Part shown: piece by piece, positions 7,801 to 21,500 of the stretch
Position numbering within the stretch: the first letter of the stretch is position 1
Layout: the number at the start of each line of letters is the position of its first letter
Source of the DNA: Mycobacterium sp. E1747
Lineage (GTDB): Bacteria > Actinomycetota > Actinomycetes > Mycobacteriales > Mycobacteriaceae
NCBI RefSeq assembly: GCF_001667775.1
Contig: NZ_LZJI01000053.1
Coordinates: 1 to 36,140, forward strand
Reading direction: 5' to 3'
Length of the DNA: 36,140 nt
Notes under the pieces: generated by a model
Told to the model about the DNA's origin: nothing
Seen by the model: the letters and a program-made list of their open reading frames with translations, nothing else
Databases searched by the model: none
Translations under genes and position numbers: made by a program

Positions 7801-10800
7801 CCATCCGGTTCGCGGCCTCGTCGAGTTCCCGGTAGGTCATCGACTGGTCGCCGAACCTCAGCGCCACCGCCTCCGGCGTCCGGGCCACCTGCTTGGCGAA
7901 CAGCGACGGGATCGACGCCTTCCCGCGCACGGGCGCGGTCAACACCGATCGGTTGCCCCACTCGTCGAGACGGGCGCGCTCGCCGCCGTCCAGGACGTCC
8001 ATCGAGGACAGCCGCTGGCTGGAGTCGGCGGTCATGCCCGCCAACACCCGCTGGAACCGCTCGATCAGCGACTCGATCCCCGCGGTGTCGAACACGCTCG
8101 TGTCGAACTCGACGCGCAGGCCGAGTTCACGGCCCGGAAGGGCCATCACCGACAGCGGGTAGTGGTTGTACTCGCGGTTGGTGACGTCGGTGATCGCCAG
8201 CTCGTGGAAGCCCAACGGCACGCTGGTGTCGATCGGGTAGTTCTCGTACAGGAACAGCGTGTCGAACAGAGCGTCGTGACCGCTGACGCGGTGAATCTCG
8301 TTCAGCGCCAGGTGCTGGTGCTCGATCGTGTTGTTGTGGGCGGTCTGCAGCTGCTGCAGCAGTTCGACCACGGTGGTCGACGCGGTGGTGTGGGCGCGCA
8401 CCGGCACGGTGTTGATCAGCAGGCCCACCATCGATTCGGCGCCGGCCAGATCGGCCGGCCGGCCGGAGACCGCGGTGCCGAAGGCGACGTCGTGCTGGCC
8501 GGTCAGCCACATCAGCAGCTGCGCCCAGGCGCCCTGCAACACGGTGTTGATGGTGGTGTGGCAGGAGCGGGCGAGCTCGCCCAGCGCCCGCGTGGTCTCG
8601 GCAGGCAGCCGGTAGGACTCGACGCCCCGCCGGCCGACGCCGAGCCGGGCCGGCGGGCCGACCAGGGTGGGGGCGTCGAATCCGGCCATCACCTCGGCCC
8701 AGGCCGCGCGCGCGGCCTGCTTGTCCTGCGCCGCCAGCCACGTCAGGTAGCTGCGGTACGACGCGGGCGCGGGCAATCGCTCGCCGTAGTAGCTGGTCAG
8801 GATCTCCCGCAGCATGATCGGCAGCGACCAGCCGTCCATCACGATGTGGTGGTTGGTCAGCACGAACCGATGCCGGTTGTCGGCGGTGCGGATCAGCGCC
8901 GCGCGGAAGGCCGGCCGGTTGGCGAGGTCGCTGACCGCCGCCCGTTCGGCGGCGCACAGCTGTTCGATCTTCTCGTCGGGGTCCAGGTCGTCCGCGCCGA
9001 GCTGGATGTAGCGCCATGCCATCACCGGGTCGGCCGGGAGGACCTGCACCGGCTCACCGAACTGGGGGCAGAAGCGCGCCGCCAGGTTGGGGTGCCGGTC
9101 GACCACGGCGTGCACGGCCTCGCGCAGCCGGTGGGCGTCGAGCGCGCCCGTGACGGTGATACCGAGCTGCACCGCGTACACGTCGTCGCCGAGGTCGTGC
9201 GCGAAGCTGGCGTGGAAGAGCAGGCCCTGCTGCAGCGGGGTCAGCGGCAACACGTCGGCTACCGCGTACTGCTGGCAGAGATCGTCGAGCTGCCGCTGGG
9301 TCAGCCGAGCGGGCGCGATGTCCGACGGGGTGAGCCCACCCCCTCCGCCGCGCACGTGCGCGCAGATGCCGGCCAGGGCCTCGAACCACAGCTGGCTCAA
9401 CCGGCTGACCTGCGCATGGTCCAGTGCCGAGGGCGCCCAGGTCCAGTTGGCCTGCAGGTGCGGGCCGGCCTCGGTGTCCATGGTCCCGGCATTGAGGTCG
9501 ACGGTGTGCATCAACGGCATGGGCAGCGCCGCACTGGCGGCGCCCGTGAACGACAAGCTGTCCTGGCTGATGCGCCACATCTCGCCGGGGAGATCCGCCG
9601 CCGCACCCAGTCGTCCCAGGTAGTTGAACCCGATGACCGGGTCCGCCCCGTCCAGGTCGACGTCGGTGTTGAGGTAGCGCAGCAGCCCGTACGTCAGCGG
9701 GTCAGGCAGGGCACGCAGTTGCTCCTTGGCCTTCTTGACCAGCGCCCCCAACGCCCGGTCGCCGGCCATCACCTGCGCCCAGTCCAGCTCGCCGACGGTC
9801 AGCGCGACCGGGTATTTGGTGGTGAACCATCCGACGGTGCGGGACAGGTCGACGTGCGGCCCCAGCTCCTCGTGGCGGCCGTGGCCCTCGACGTCGATGC
9901 CGATCGAGGTGCCGGTGCCGACGAACCGCGCCCACGCCAGCCCGAACGCGATCAGCAGGATGTCCTGCACCCCGGCGTGGAACGCCGCGGGCACCTCGCC
10001 CAGCAGCGACCGGGTGGTCTCCACGTCCAGCGACACCGAGAGCTGCTTGGCGGTCTCGTAGGTGTCGACGTCGGGGCGCACCGCCGGCAGCAACGCCGGG
10101 GTCGCCGCGACCTGTCGCCACGCTTCGGCCGTCTCGATGACCTCGGGCCGCTGGGCGTGCTCCTCCAGCATCGCCGACCAGCGGGCGAACGAGGTTCCGC
10201 CCGTCGGCAACGCCACAGGCTGCCCGCTGTGATGCTGGGCCCAGGCAATGTTCAAGTCTTCCAACAGGATTCGCCACGACACGCCGTCAACGGCCAGGTG
10301 GTGAATGATCAGCGCCAGCTGGGCCGTGGATTCCGCCCACACGGCGCGGAACATGATGCCCGCGGCCGGGTTCAGTTGGGAACGCGCCGCCACCAGCGTG
10401 GCGTCGGACAGCGCGTCGACGGTGTGCAGGCAGGCGCCCGCCTTGACGGCGCCGACCTCGGGCACGTGCATCGACCAGCCGCCGGCGCCGTCGTCGTCGA
10501 CCCGCAGCCGCAGCGTGGCGTGCCGGTCCAGCAGCGACTGCAGCACCACCTGCACGTCGTCGCGGGTGACACCCGCGGGGGCCTGCACCACCATGGTCTG
10601 GTTGAACTGGTCGGTCGGGCCCTCGACCTGCTGCAGCCAGCGCATGATCGGGATCGCGGCCACCGGGCCGATGCCCTCGTCGACTTCCTCGTCGTCGGAT
10701 GCCACGCGAGCCACCCGGGCCAGCTTGGCCACCGTCTGCTCGACGAACACGTCGCGCGGCCGGCACACCACACCGGCGGCCCGGGCGCGGGCCACCACCT

Positions 10801-12508
10801 GCATGGACAGGATGCTGTCGCCGCCGAGGTCGAAGAACGAGTCGTCCACACCCACCCGCTCGAGCCCGAGGACCTGCGCGTAGATGGCGGTCAGCGTCTC
10901 TTCGACGGCCGTGGTCGGTGCGCGGTATTCGCCGCTGGTCTTCTGGTACTCGGGGGCGGGCAGGGCGCGCTTGTCCAGCTTGCCGTTGACGGTCAGCGGC
11001 AGCGCGTCCAGCACCACGACGGCCGCGGGCACCATGTAGCTGGGCAGCCGCTGGCCGAGCTGCGTGCGGATCTCGGCCGGGTCGGCGGTGCCCGTCACGT
11101 AGCCGACCAGCCGCTTGTCGCCGGGCCGGTCCTCGCGCGCGATCACCGCCGCCTGCTCCACGCCGTCCAGCGCCGCGAGCGCCGACTGGATTTCGCCGAG
11201 CTCGATGCGGTAGCCGCGGATCTTGACCTGCTCGTCGGCGCGGCCCAGGTACTGCAGCTGGCCGTCGATGCCCCACCGCACCAGGTCGCCGGTGCGGTAC
11301 ATGCGCGTCCCCGGCGCCCCGAACGGGCAGGCGATGAAGCGCGAGGCCGTCAGGCCCGCCCGGCGCACGTATCCCGACGCCACACCGCGACCCGCGATGT
11401 ACAGCTCGCCGACCACACCTTCGGGCGCGGGGCGCAACCACTTGTCGAGCACGAACAGCGCCGCGCCGGGCACTGGCGAGCCGATCGGCGGCGCCCCGGA
11501 CTCCGCCTTCAGCGGCAAGCTCATCGACGCGTACACCGTGCCCTCGGTCGGGCCGTAGGCGTTGATCATCACCCGGCGCGGGGCCCAGCGATCCACCACC
11601 TCGGACGGGCAGGCCTCGCCGGCCACGATCAGCGCGGTCGAGTCCAGCCCATCGGGCGACAGCATGCCCACCGCCGACGGGGTCTGGCACAACACGGTGA
11701 CCTTCTCCGCCACCAGCAGCGCGTGCAGCTCATCCGGTGAGCCGGCCACCGACTCGGGCACCACGACCAGTCGGCCGCCGTGCAGCAGCGGGCCCCAGAT
11801 CTCCCACACCGAGACGTCGAAGACCAGCGAATGCCATTGCGACCACACACCGGCCTTGGGCAGGTCGGCCGGCAGCTTGTTCAGCAACTGGGTGACGTTC
11901 TGGTGCGTGACCGCCACACCCTTCGGGGTGCCGGTCGTCCCCGAGGTGTAGATCATGTACGCGATGTCCTCGGGGGCCGGTCCGGGCAGCCCCGAGCTCG
12001 GCTGTTCTTCCACCGCCTGGTCGGCGACGTCGACGACCAGCAGGTCGAAGCCGTCCAGCCGTGAGCGCAGTTCACCCGTCGTCACCGCGGCGACCGGCGC
12101 CGCGTCGCCGAGCATGAACTCCATCCGGGCCGCGGGGACCGCCGGGTCGATCGGCAGGTACGCCGCCCCGGTCTTGAGCACCGCCAGGATGGACACGATC
12201 GCCTCGGCCGACCGCGACAGCAGCAGCGCCACACACGCGCCCGGGCGGGCGCCGTGATCGGCCAGCAGATGCGCGAGCCGGTTCGCGGCCTCGTCGAGTT
12301 CGGCGTAGGTCAGCGAGCGCCCGTGGAACGTCAGCGCCGGAGCCTCGGGCACGCGCGCGACCTGCTCGGCGAACAACGCCGGAATCGACACCGCCCCTGT
12401 GACCGGAGCGGTCAGCACCTCCCGGTTGCCCCATTCGTCGAGGCGGTCGTGCTCGCCGCCATCAAGCAAGTCGATCGACAACAATCGCCGCCCGGCACCG
12501 ACGGTCAT
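4862..12508 (-). CDS. mps2: GPL nonribosomal peptide synthetase Mps2/PstB (A-T-E-C-A-T-R)
   Basis: This 2548-residue synthetase adds the last two residues of the GPL peptide core and releases it. Domains: A3 about 30-515 (core Asp231, FDVSVWE); T3 with phosphopantetheine Ser565 in GGDSI; E3 about 610-1070 (HHLAVDG at 736); C4 about 1085-1510 (HHIVMDG at 1220); A4 about 1520-2000 (core Asp1722, FDVSVHE); T4 Ser2055; reductase about 2145-2548 with the TGATGFLG nucleotide site and Tyr2326-x3-Lys2330. My reading of the specificity positions gives DVWCIAAVYK (A3) and DVHSVAAVYK (A4), related to each other and consistent with the two alanines of D-Ala-L-alaninol. The R domain replaces a thioesterase and would reduce the thioester to alaninol with NADPH. 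The start overlaps the mps1 stop by ATGA, and the protein begins inside the C-A linker without a condensation domain of its own. Confidence 0.96.
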   Translation of the reverse strand: MTVGAGRRLLSIDLLDGGEHDRLDEWGNREVLTAPVTGAVSIPALFAEQVARVPEAPALTFHGRSLTYAELDEAANRLAHLLADHGARPGACVALLLSRSAEAIVSILAVLKTGAAYLPIDPAVPAARMEFMLGDAAPVAAVTTGELRSRLDGFDLLVVDVADQAVEEQPSSGLPGPAPEDIAYMIYTSGTTGTPKGVAVTHQNVTQLLNKLPADLPKAGVWSQWHSLVFDVSVWEIWGPLLHGGRLVVVPESVAGSPDELHALLVAEKVTVLCQTPSAVGMLSPDGLDSTALIVAGEACPSEVVDRWAPRRVMINAYGPTEGTVYASMSLPLKAESGAPPIGSPVPGAALFVLDKWLRPAPEGVVGELYIAGRGVASGYVRRAGLTASRFIACPFGAPGTRMYRTGDLVRWGIDGQLQYLGRADEQVKIRGYRIELGEIQSALAALDGVEQAAVIAREDRPGDKRLVGYVTGTADPAEIRTQLGQRLPSYMVPAAVVVLDALPLTVNGKLDKRALPAPEYQKTSGEYRAPTTAVEETLTAIYAQVLGLERVGVDDSFFDLGGDSILSMQVVARARAAGVVCRPRDVFVEQTVAKLARVARVASDDEEVDEGIGPVAAIPIMRWLQQVEGPTDQFNQTMVVQAPAGVTRDDVQVVLQSLLDRHATLRLRVDDDGAGGWSMHVPEVGAVKAGACLHTVDALSDATLVAARSQLNPAAGIMFRAVWAESTAQLALIIHHLAVDGVSWRILLEDLNIAWAQHHSGQPVALPTGGTSFARWSAMLEEHAQRPEVIETAEAWRQVAATPALLPAVRPDVDTYETAKQLSVSLDVETTRSLLGEVPAAFHAGVQDILLIAFGLAWARFVGTGTSIGIDVEGHGRHEELGPHVDLSRTVGWFTTKYPVALTVGELDWAQVMAGDRALGALVKKAKEQLRALPDPLTYGLLRYLNTDVDLDGADPVIGFNYLGRLGAAADLPGEMWRISQDSLSFTGAASAALPMPLMHTVDLNAGTMDTEAGPHLQANWTWAPSALDHAQVSRLSQLWFEALAGICAHVRGGGGGLTPSDIAPARLTQRQLDDLCQQYAVADVLPLTPLQQGLLFHASFAHDLGDDVYAVQLGITVTGALDAHRLREAVHAVVDRHPNLAARFCPQFGEPVQVLPADPVMAWRYIQLGADDLDPDEKIEQLCAAERAAVSDLANRPAFRAALIRTADNRHRFVLTNHHIVMDGWSLPIMLREILTSYYGERLPAPASYRSYLTWLAAQDKQAARAAWAEVMAGFDAPTLVGPPARLGVGRRGVESYRLPAETTRALGELARSCHTTINTVLQGAWAQLLMWLTGQHDVAFGTAVSGRPADLAGAESMVGLLINTVPVRAHTTASTTVVELLQQLQTAHNNTIEHQHLALNEIHRVSGHDALFDTLFLYENYPIDTSVPLGFHELAITDVTNREYNHYPLSVMALPGRELGLRVEFDTSVFDTAGIESLIERFQRVLAGMTADSSQRLSSMDVLDGGERARLDEWGNRSVLTAPVRGKASIPSLFAKQVARTPEAVALRFGDQSMTYRELDEAANRMAHLLAGHGARPGESVALLLPRSAEAIVAIMAVLKTGAAYLPIDPAVPAARIEFVLADATPVAVVTTAELRSRLEGSDLLVIDVSDPAVHAQPATALPGPAPEDIAYLIYTSGTTGVPKGVAVTHLNATQLLEKLHADLPDPGVWAQWHSLVFDVSVHEIFGALLHGGRLVVVPESVAGSPKDLHALLVAEQVTVLSQTPSAVGMLSPEGLDSMALVVAGEACPPEVVERWAPGRVMINAYGPTEGTVYAAMSAPLSADGGAPIGAPVPGAALFVLDKWLRPAPEGVVGELYIAGRGVASGYARRSGLTASRFVACPFGAPGGRMYRTGDLVRWGADGQLQYLGRVDEQVKVRGYRIELGEIQAALAGLDGVEQAAVIAREDRPGDKRLVGYITGTADPAQVRAQLGERLPSYMVPVAVVVLDALPLTVNGKLDKRALPAPEYQKTGGEYRAPASEVEETLADVYGRVLGLERVSVEDSFFDLGGDSLSAMRVIAEINTALDANLSVRTLFEAPSVRGLAHRAERDAGDAGEVEAGGPSFASVHGRDATQVYASDLTLDRFIDAATLNAAPALPGPSSEVRTVLLTGATGFLGRYLALQWLEQLKLVDGKLICLVRAGSDEEARRRLEKTFDSGDPKLLRYFQDLAADHLEVIAGDKGAANLGLDEQTWQRLADTVDLIVDSAALVNGVLPYSELFGPNVAGTAELIRIALTTRLKPYAYVSTSDVGRQINPAAFTEDADIRVISPIRKIDGGYANGYGNSKWAGEVLLREANDLCGLPVSVFRSDMILSDTSYAGQFNLADMFTRMVLSLVATGIAPRSFYQLDAEGNRQRSHFDALPVEFVAEAVTTLGSQVMEGFETYHVMNPHDDGIGIDEYVDWLIDAGYPIERIDDFGEWLQRFEAALRELPERQRKHSVLQMLQVPGYNQLQAPEPASGSFAPTDRFRAAVQEAKIGMDNDIPHISPAVIVKYVTDLQLLGLL
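10229..10322. repeat. E3 copy of a near-identical inter-module DNA block
   Basis: Bases 10229-10296 in the epimerase of mps2 are identical to 14722-14789 in the second epimerase of mps1 (68 bases). After one mismatch the match continues through 10298-10322/14791-14815 (25 bases). The block covers the HHLAVDG active-site region. The equivalent block in the first epimerase (about 19222-19315) differs at many third positions, so the identity is recent and not just protein constraint. Confidence 0.9.
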
Positions 12509-15500
12509 GACTGCTCCTCCACATCTGCGGTCATGGCTTCCAGCACGCGCCTGAACCGCTCAACCAACCTCTCGATTCTGCCCGTGTCGAAGACTTCTGT
12601 ATCGAATTCGACTCGAAGACCTATTTCGTGACCTGGCACGGCCTGCACCGACAACGGGTAGTGGTTGTATTCCCGATTGGTGAAACCGCTAATAGCCAGC
12701 TCATCGACGGCAGATAGCGCTGCGGTGTCGATCGGATAGTTCTCGTACACGAACATGGTGTCGAACAATTGGTCGTGTCCCGTTACACGATGGATCTCAT
12801 TTAGCGCCAGATGCTGGTGTTCTAGCGTGTCGTTGTAGGCGCCTTGTAGCTGGTTGAGCAGGTCGGCGATCGTGGTTTCGGCGCCGATCGTCGCCCGCAC
12901 CGGCACCGTGTTGATCAGCAGCCCCACCATCTGGTCGGCACCGGCCAGATCGGTCGGCCGACCCGACACCGCTGTGCCGAAGGTCACATCGTGCTGGCCG
13001 GTCAGCCACATCAGCAGCTGCGCCCACGCGCCCTGCAGCACGGTGCTCACGGTGGTGTGGCACGAGCGGGCGAGTTCGCCCAGCGCCCGCGTGGTCTCCG
13101 CCGACACCTGGAAGGACGAGACACCCCGCGGCCCGAGGGCGACCCGGCCGGGCGGACCGACCAAGGTCGGCGTGTCGAAGCCGGCCAGCACCCGCCGCCA
13201 CGCCGCCTGGGCCGCGCCGCGGTCCTGCGCCGCCAGCCAGGCGACGAACTTGCGGTACGGCACGGGCGCGGGCAATTGAACCCCGTAGTAGGCGGCGAAG
13301 ATCTCTTGCAGCAGGATCGGCTTCGACCAGCCATCGAGCACGATGTGGTGGTTGGTGAGCACGAACCGGTGCCGGTTGTCGGCGGTGCGGATCAGCGCGG
13401 CCCGGAACGGCGGGCGCTCCGCCAGGTCGCAGACCGCGGCGCGTTCGGCCGCGCAGAGCCGCTGGATCTGCTCTTCCGGTTCGGCGTCTTCGGCGTCGAG
13501 CTCGACGTAATGCCACGACAGGGCCGGCTCGGCGGAGAGCACCTGCACGGGCTCACCGAAGTCCTCGATGAAATGCGCCACCACGTTGGGATGCCGCTTG
13601 ATCGTCGTGTGCACGGCGTCGCGCAACCGGTGCGGGTCGAGGGCGCCGCTCACGCTGATGTCGAGCTGCACCGCGTACAGGTCGTCGCTGCCGTGCTCGC
13701 TGCCGGTGTGGAAGAGCAGGCCCTGCTGCAGAGGCGTCAACGGCAGCACGTCGGCGATCGGGTAGCGCTGGCACAGTTCGTCGATGTCGGCCTGGGTCAA
13801 CCGTGCCGGGGCCAGGTCCGACGGCGTCAGGCCGCCACCGCCGTTGCGGACGTGGCTGCAGATGCCGCTCAGGGCGTCGAACCACAGTTCGCCCAGCCGG
13901 GCCACCTGGCCCTCGTCGAGCGCCGAGCGCGCCCAGGTCCAGTTGGCCTGCAGGAGCGGACCGCCGGCGGTGTCCAGGGTGCCGGCGTTGAGTTCGACGG
14001 TGTGCGGCAACGGCATCGGCACCGCGGTCGCCGCGCCGGCCGACGCCAGGCTGTCCTGGTCGAGCCGCCACAGCTCGCTGGACAGGTCGCCGGCGCCGCC
14101 GAGGCGCCCGAGGTAGTTGAACCCGATCACCGGGTCCGACACGTCCAGTTCGACGTCGGGGTTCAGGTAACGCAGCAGCCCGTAGGTCAGGCCGTCGGGC
14201 AGGGCGCGCAGTTGTTCTTTGGCGGCCTTGACCAGCACGCCCAGCTCCGCCTCGCCGGCGACGACCTGACCCCAGGACAGCCCGCCGACCTGCAACGCGA
14301 CCGGGTACTTGGTGGTGAACCAACCCACCGTGCGGGACAGGTCAACCTGCGGACCCAACTCCTCTTGCCGCCCGTGGCCCTCGACGTCGATACCGATCGG
14401 GGCGCCGGTGCCCACGAACTGCGCCCACGCCAACCCGAAGGCGATCAACAGGATGTCCTGGACGCCGGCGTGGAACGCCGCGGGCACCTCGCCCAGCAAC
14501 AACCGCGTGGTGTCGGCATCCAGCGACACGGACAGCTGTCCCGCGCTGACGTAGGTGTCGATGTCCGGCCGCACCGACGGCAACGGAGCCGGGGTCGACG
14601 AAATCTGCCGCCACGCCTCGGCCGTGTCGACGACCTCCGGTCGGCGCGCGTGCTCCGCCAGCAGCGACGACCACCGCGCGAACGACATGCCGCCCGTCGG
14701 CAGCGCCACGGGCTGCCCGCCGTGATGCTGGGCCCAGGCAATGTTCAAGTCTTCCAACAGGATTCGCCACGACACGCCGTCAACGGCCAAGTGGTGAATG
14801 ATCAGCGCCAGCTGGCCCGTGCCGGGCACCCACACCGCCCGCAGCATCGCGCCGCTGGCCGGGTTCAGCTGTGAGACGGCCGTCGACAACGCCGCGTCGG
14901 ACAACTTCTCCACGGTGTGCACGCAGCCGGCGGCGTCGACCTCGCCGACCTCGGGCACCCGCAGCGACCACCCGCCGGCGCCGTCGTCGTCGACGCGCAG
15001 CCGCAGCATCGCGTGCCGGTCCAGCAAAGCCTGCAGCACCAGCACGACGTCGGCTTCGTTCACCCCGGCCGGGGCCTGCACCACCATCGTCTGGTTGAAC
15101 TGCTCGACCGGACCGTCGACGCTGTGCAGCCAGCGCATGATCGGGGTTGCGACCACCGGCCCGACACCCTCATCGACCACGTCGTCGTCGGTGGCCAGCG
15201 TGGCCACCCGGGCCAGCCGGGCCACGGTCTGCTCGACGAAGATGTCGCGCGGGCGGCAGACGACGCCGGCCGCCCGGGCGCGGGCGACGACCTGCATCGA
15301 CAGGATGCTGTCGCCGCCGAGGTCGAAGAACGAGTCGTCGACGCCGACCCGTTCCACGCCCAGGACCTGGGCGTATATGCCGGCCAGGATCTCTTCGATG
15401 GCCGTGCTCGGGGCGCGGTAGTGATCGGCGTCGGAGTATTCCGGCGCCGGCAGCGCGCGGGTGTCGAGCTTGCCGTTGACGGTCAGCGGCAGCGCCTCGA

Positions 15501-18500
15501 GCACCACCACCGCGGTGGGCACCATGTAGGTCGGCAGCCGCTCGCCGAGCTGGTTGCGGATCTCGGCCGGGTCGGCGGTCCCGGTCACGTACCCGACCAG
15601 CCGCTTGTCGCCGGGGCGGTCCTCGCGCGCGATCACCGCCGCTTCGTTGACGCCGTCCAGCGCGGCCAGGGCGGCGTGCACCTCGCCGAGCTCGATGCGA
15701 TAGCCACGGATCTTGACCTGCTCGTCGGCGCGGCCCATGTACTGCAGCTGGCCGTCGGCGCCCCAGCGCACCAGGTCGCCGGTGCGGTACATGCGCGCGC
15801 CGGACCCGCCGAACGGGCACGCCACAAACCGCGTGGCGGACAACCCGGACCGGCCCACATACCCGTATGCCAGGCCCCGGCCCGCCACGTACAACTCGCC
15901 GACCACGCCTTCGGGCACCGGCCGCAGCCACCCGTCCAGCACGAAGAAGCCCAGGTGGGCCAGCGGCACGCCGATGGGGCTGGCGTTGGTGTCGACGTCG
16001 CCGTCCACGATCTCCCGGAACGAGGCGTGCACGGTGGTCTCGGTGATGCCATACATATTGATCAGGCGCGGCAAGCCGGGGTGGTTGTGCAGCCACTTGC
16101 CCAGCCGATGCGGTTCGAGCGCCTCGCCGCCGAACACCACGGTCTGCAGCTTCAGTTGCTGCCCCAACTCGGGTGCCAGCGAATCCGCGGTCTGCAGCGC
16201 GTAGAACGCCGACGGCGTCTGACTCAGCACGCTGACCTGTTCCCGGACCAGCATCGCGTGCAGCTCTTCGGGCGAACGGACCACCGCGTCCGGCACGATC
16301 ACCAGCCGGCCGCCGTACAACAGCGACCCGAAGATCTCCCACACCGAGAAGTCGAACGCCAGCGAGTGGCACTGCGTCCACACCTGCCCCAGCGCCAGCT
16401 GCGCGTCCAAGGACTCCAGCAGCTGGGTGACGTTGCGGTGCGGCACCGCCACCCCCTTGGGCGTGCCGGTGGTTCCGGACGTGTAGATGATGTAGGCGAT
16501 GTGGTCCGGCGACGGTGCGGGCAGCCCGTCAACGGACTGGGCGGCGACTGCGGGGTCGTCGAAGTCGATGACGTCCAGATTCTGTCCGTCCAGCCGCGAC
16601 CGCACCTCCGCGGTGGTGACAGCGGCGATGGGGGCGGCGTCGCCGAGCACGAACTCGATGCGCGCCGCCGGCACCGACGGGTCGACGGGCAGGTAGGCCG
16701 CCCCGGTCTTGAGCACCGCCAGGATGGCCACCACGGCCTCGGCCGTCCTGGGGAACAGCACCGCGACGCGCTCCCCCGGGCCGGCGCCCCGGCTCACCAG
16801 CAGGTGGGCCAGGCGGTTCGCGTGTTCCTCAACCTCGCCGTACGTCCAGGAACGGTCCAGGTGGGTGATCGCCACCGCCTCCGGGGCGCGGGCCGCCTGC
16901 GCGGCGAACAACTCCGGAATCGACGCCAGCTTGGGCCCCGCCTCGGCCAGCACCGGCCGGTTGCCCCAGTCGTCGAGCCGGCTGTGCTCGACGGCGTCAA
17001 GCAGGTCGATCGAGGACAGCCGCCGGGCGGGATCGGCCGTCATGGCAACCATCACCTGCTGCAACCGCTCGATGAGCGTGTTGACGGCCGCGGCGGTGAA
17101 GACCTCGGTGTCGAATTCGACGCGCAGGCTCAGCTCGTGACCCGGCGAGGCCACCACCGACAGCGGGTAGTGGTTGTATTCGCGACTGCTGAAGTCGGTG
17201 ATGGCCAGCTCGTGGACGCCCAACAGGGCATGCGCGTCAATCGGGTAGTTCTCGTAGAGGAACAGGGTGTCGAACAACTGGTCGTGACCGGTGACGCGGT
17301 GGATCTCGGGCAGCGCCAGGTGCTGGTAGTCGACGGTGTCGTTGTGCAGACGCTGCAGCTGGTCGAGCAGGTCGGCGACGGTGGTGGTCGCCGTGATGGT
17401 CGCCCGCACGGGCACGGTGTTGATCAGCAGGCCGACCATCGCGTCGGCGCCGGGCAGTTCGGTGGGACGTCCCGAGACGGCGGTGCCGAAAGCGACGTCG
17501 TGCTGGCCGGTCAGCCACGTGAGCAGTTGCGTCCACGCGCCCTGCAGCACGGTGCTGATGGTGGTGCGGCAGGAGCGCGCCAACTCGCCCAGGGCGTGCG
17601 TGGTGTCGGCGGGCACGTGGAAGGCGGCCACGCCGCGCTTCCCTATCTGCCCGAGCGGGCCGACCAGGGTGGGGGTCTCGAACCCGGCCAGCGCCTGGGC
17701 CCACGCCGCTTGCGCGGCGGCGCGGTCCTGGTTGGTCAGCCAGGTGACAAAACTGCGATACGACGGGGCGGCGGGCAACCGCTCCCCGTAGTAGCTGGCG
17801 AACACTTCCTGCAGCAGGACGGGCAGTGACCAGCCGTCGACCACGATGTGGTGGATGGTCAGCACGAACCGATGCCGGTCGGCCGCCGTGCGGATCAGCG
17901 CGCCCCTAAACGACGGCTTGTCCGCGAGGTCGCACACCGCGGCCCGCTCGTCGGCGCACACCTGCTCGACCTGCTCGTCGATGTTGTCGCCGTCCAGCTC
18001 GAGGTACCGCCACGACATCTGGGGATCGGCCGGGATCACCTGCACGGGCTCGCCGAAGTCTTCGGAGAATCGGGCGACCAGGTTGGGGTGGCGCTTGACG
18101 ACGGTGTGGACAGCCTCGCGCAGGCGTGCCGCGTCGAGCGCACCGCTGACGGTGATCCCGAGCTGCACCGCGTACAGGTCGTCCATGTCCTGCGCGAAAG
18201 CGGTGTGGAACAGCAGCCCCTGCTGCACCGGGGTCAGCGGGAGCACGTCGGCGACGCCGCCCTGCCTGCACAGGCTGTCGATTTGCTGCTGGCTGAGCTG
18301 AGCGGGGGCGATGTCCGACGGGGTCAGCCCGCCGCCGCCGGCCCGAACGTGCGCGCAGATTCCCGCCAGGGCCTCAAACCACAACTGGCTCAACCGGTTT
18401 ACCCGCTCCTGGTCGAGCGCCGACGGGGCCCACGTCCAGTTGGCCTGCAGGTGCGGGCCGGCCTCGGTGTCCATGGTGCCGGCGTTGAGCTCGACCGTGT

Positions 18501-21500
18501 GCGCGAGCGGCATGGGTACCGCCGTGGCCACCGCCGCCACCGCCAGGCTGTCGTGGCTGACCCGCCACAACTCGTCGGGGAGATCGGCGCCCGCGCCGAG
18601 CCGCCCCAGGTAGTTGAACCCGATCACCGGGTCCGCCCCGTCCAGGTCCATGTCGTCGTTCAGGTAGCGCAGCAGGCCGTAGGTCAGGCCGTCGGGCAGG
18701 GCGCGCAGCTGCTCCTTGGCGGCCTTGATCACCGGTCCCAGCGCGGGCTCGCCGGCGACCACCTGCGACCAGTTGAGTCGGCCGCACTTCAGCGCCACCG
18801 GGTACTTGGTGGTGAACCATCCGACGGTGCGCGACAGGTCCACCCGGGGGAACAGTTCTTCCTGACGCCCGTGGCCCTCCACGTCGATGCCGATCGGCGC
18901 GGCACCGGTGCCCAGGAACTCCGCGAAGGCCAGCCCGAAGGCGATCAGCAAGATGTCGCCGACGCCGGCGTGGAAGGCGGCCGGCGCCTCACCGAGCAGG
19001 AGCCGGGTGGTTTCGACGTCCAGCGAGGCGGACAGCTGGCCGGCGGTCACGTAGGTGTCGGCGTCGGGTTGCACGGCCGGCAGCGCGGCCGGGGTGGCCG
19101 CGACCTGCCGCCACTCGTCGGCCCGGGCCACCACGTCGGGCCGGTGCGCGTACTCCTGCAGCAGCGACGACCACCGGGCGAACGACGTCCCGGGGGCCGG
19201 CAGCGCGATCGGCTGCCCGTTGTGACGCTGGGCCCACGCGATGTTGAAGTCTTCCAACAGGATTCGCCACGACACCCCGTCGACGGCGAGGTGGTGGATG
19301 ATCAGCGCCAGCTGGCCGGTTGATTGCGCCCACGCCGCGCTGACCATGACCCCGGCGGCCGGGCTCAGCCGGGATCGGGCCTGTGCCAACGCCTCTTCAG
19401 ACAGCGCCTCGACGGCGTGCACACAGCTGCGCGCGTCCACGGCGCCGACCTCGGGCACCCGTAGCGACCAGCCGCCCGCCCCGTCGTCGTCGGCGCGCAG
19501 CCGCAGGGCGGCATGGCGGTCCAGCAGCGCCTGCAGCACCGCCACCACATCGTCCTCGCTCGCCCCCGCGGGGGCCTGCACCACCATGGTCTGGTTGAAC
19601 TGCTCGATCGGCCCGTCGATGCTGTGCAGCCACCGCATGATCGGGGTGGCCACCACGGGCCCGACGCCGTCGTCGCCCGCCCCGGCCGCACCGTCGGCCG
19701 CGACCTCGGCCACCCTGGCGAGTCGGGCCACGGACTGCTCGACGAACACGTCACGCGGCCGGAACAGAATGCCGGCCGCCCGGGCTCGGGCCACGACCTG
19801 CATCGACATGATGCTGTCGCCACCCAGGTCGAAGAACGAGGCGTCGACGCCGACCCGCTCCAGCCCCAGCACCTGGGCGTAGATGTCGGCCAGGATCTCC
19901 TCGACCGGGTCGCCCGGGGCGCGGTATTCGGCGGTGGCGTATTCGGGTGCGGGCAGGGCTCGCTTGTCGAGCTTGCCGTTGCCGGTCAGCGGCAGGGTCT
20001 CCAGCACCACGACCGCGGCGGGGACCATGTACGGCGGGAGGCGGTCGGCCAGCGCCGCCCGGATCGCGGCCGGATCGGCGGTCCCGGTGATGTAGCCCAC
20101 CAGTCGCTTGTCCCCGGGGCGGTCCTCGCGGGCGATCACCGCGGCCTGGCCGACCCCGTCGAGGGCCTTGAGCACCGACTGAATCTCGCCAAGTTCGATG
20201 CGGTAGCCGCGGATCTTGACCTGTTCGTCGGAGCGGCCGAAGTACTGCAGCTGCCCGTCCTCGCCCCAGCAGACGAGGTCGCCGGTGCGGTACATCCGCG
20301 CGCCGGGACCCCCGAAGGGGTTGGCGACGAACCGGGAAGCCGTCAGGCCGGCGCGCCGCACGTATCCGATTCCGACGCCGCGGCCCGCCAGATACAGCTC
20401 ACCGACCACACCGGCCGGCACGGGTTGCAGCCACTTGTCGAGGACGAACATCGCCGCGCCGGAAATCGGCGAGCCGATCGGCACCACACCGGTTCCGGGA
20501 GTCAGCGGCTTGCTGATCGTGGCGCACACCGTGGTTTCGGTGGGCCCATAGGCGTCGAGCATCACCCGCCCGGGCGCCGCCCACCGATCGACCACGTCGG
20601 TCGGGCATGCCTCGCCGGCCACCACCAAGGCGGTCGATTCGAGGCCCTGCTCCGGCAGCATCGCCACCGAGGACGGGGTCTGGGTGAGCACGCTGACCTT
20701 CTCCGCGACCAGCAGGTCGTGCAGCTCGTCCGGGGAGCTCGCCACCGACTCGGGCACCACCAGCAACCGGCGACCGCGCAGCAGCGCGCCGAAGATCTCC
20801 CACACGGAGAAGTCGAAGGCGGCGGAATGGCATTGCGTCCACACCTGCCCCTTGGGCAACCCCTCGTCGAGCGACTCGATCAGCCACGTGACGTTGAGAT
20901 GAGGAATGGCAACGCCTTTGGGGGTCCCGGTGGTACCGGAGGTGTAGATGATGTACGCGACGTTGTCCGGGGCCGGCGCGGGCAGCGCCGTGCCGGGTTG
21001 CTTTTCGACGTCCGGGTCGTGCACGTCGACGACCAACAGGTCGCGCCCGTCCAGGCGCGAACGCAGGTCCGCCGTGGTGATCACCGCGCTCGGCGTCGCG
21101 TCGGACAGCACGAACTCCATGCGGGCCGCGGCATGCGCCGGGTCGATCGGCACGTAGGCCGCACCCGTCTTGAGGACGGCAAGCATCGCCACGATCGCGT
21201 CGGTGCAGCGGGGGAACATCACCGCCACGCGCTCGCCGGGTCCGGCGCCGTGGCCGGCCAGCAGGTGCGCCAGCCGGTTGGAGGCCTCGTCGAGTTCGGC
21301 GTACGTCAATGACTTGGCGGCGCAGGTCACGGCCAGGGCTTCTGGCGTCCGCTGCACGTGTTCGGCGAACGCCACCGGGATCGACACCGGCTCGGGCGCC
21401 GGCTGGGTCAGGGCCGCGCGATTGCTCCACTCATCGAGCTGCGCCGGCTCATCGGCGGTCAGCAGGTCGATCGAGGACAGCCACCGCTCCGGGTCGGCGG

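Noticed and set aside
6590..11740. 1716-codon plus-strand open frame opposite mps2
   Set aside because: It is antisense to A-T-E-C domains and is rich in Arg, His, Gln, Val and Asp in the pattern given by reversed GC-rich codons. It has no domain and no ribosome site.
10229..14815. Direct repeats as a possible mobile element or CRISPR
   Set aside because: They are coding repeats within homologous epimerase domains, without terminal inverted repeats, a transposase or regular spacers.
14917..17829. 970-codon plus-strand open frame opposite mps1
   Set aside because: Same reason: its composition repeats with each module because it mirrors the NRPS domains.
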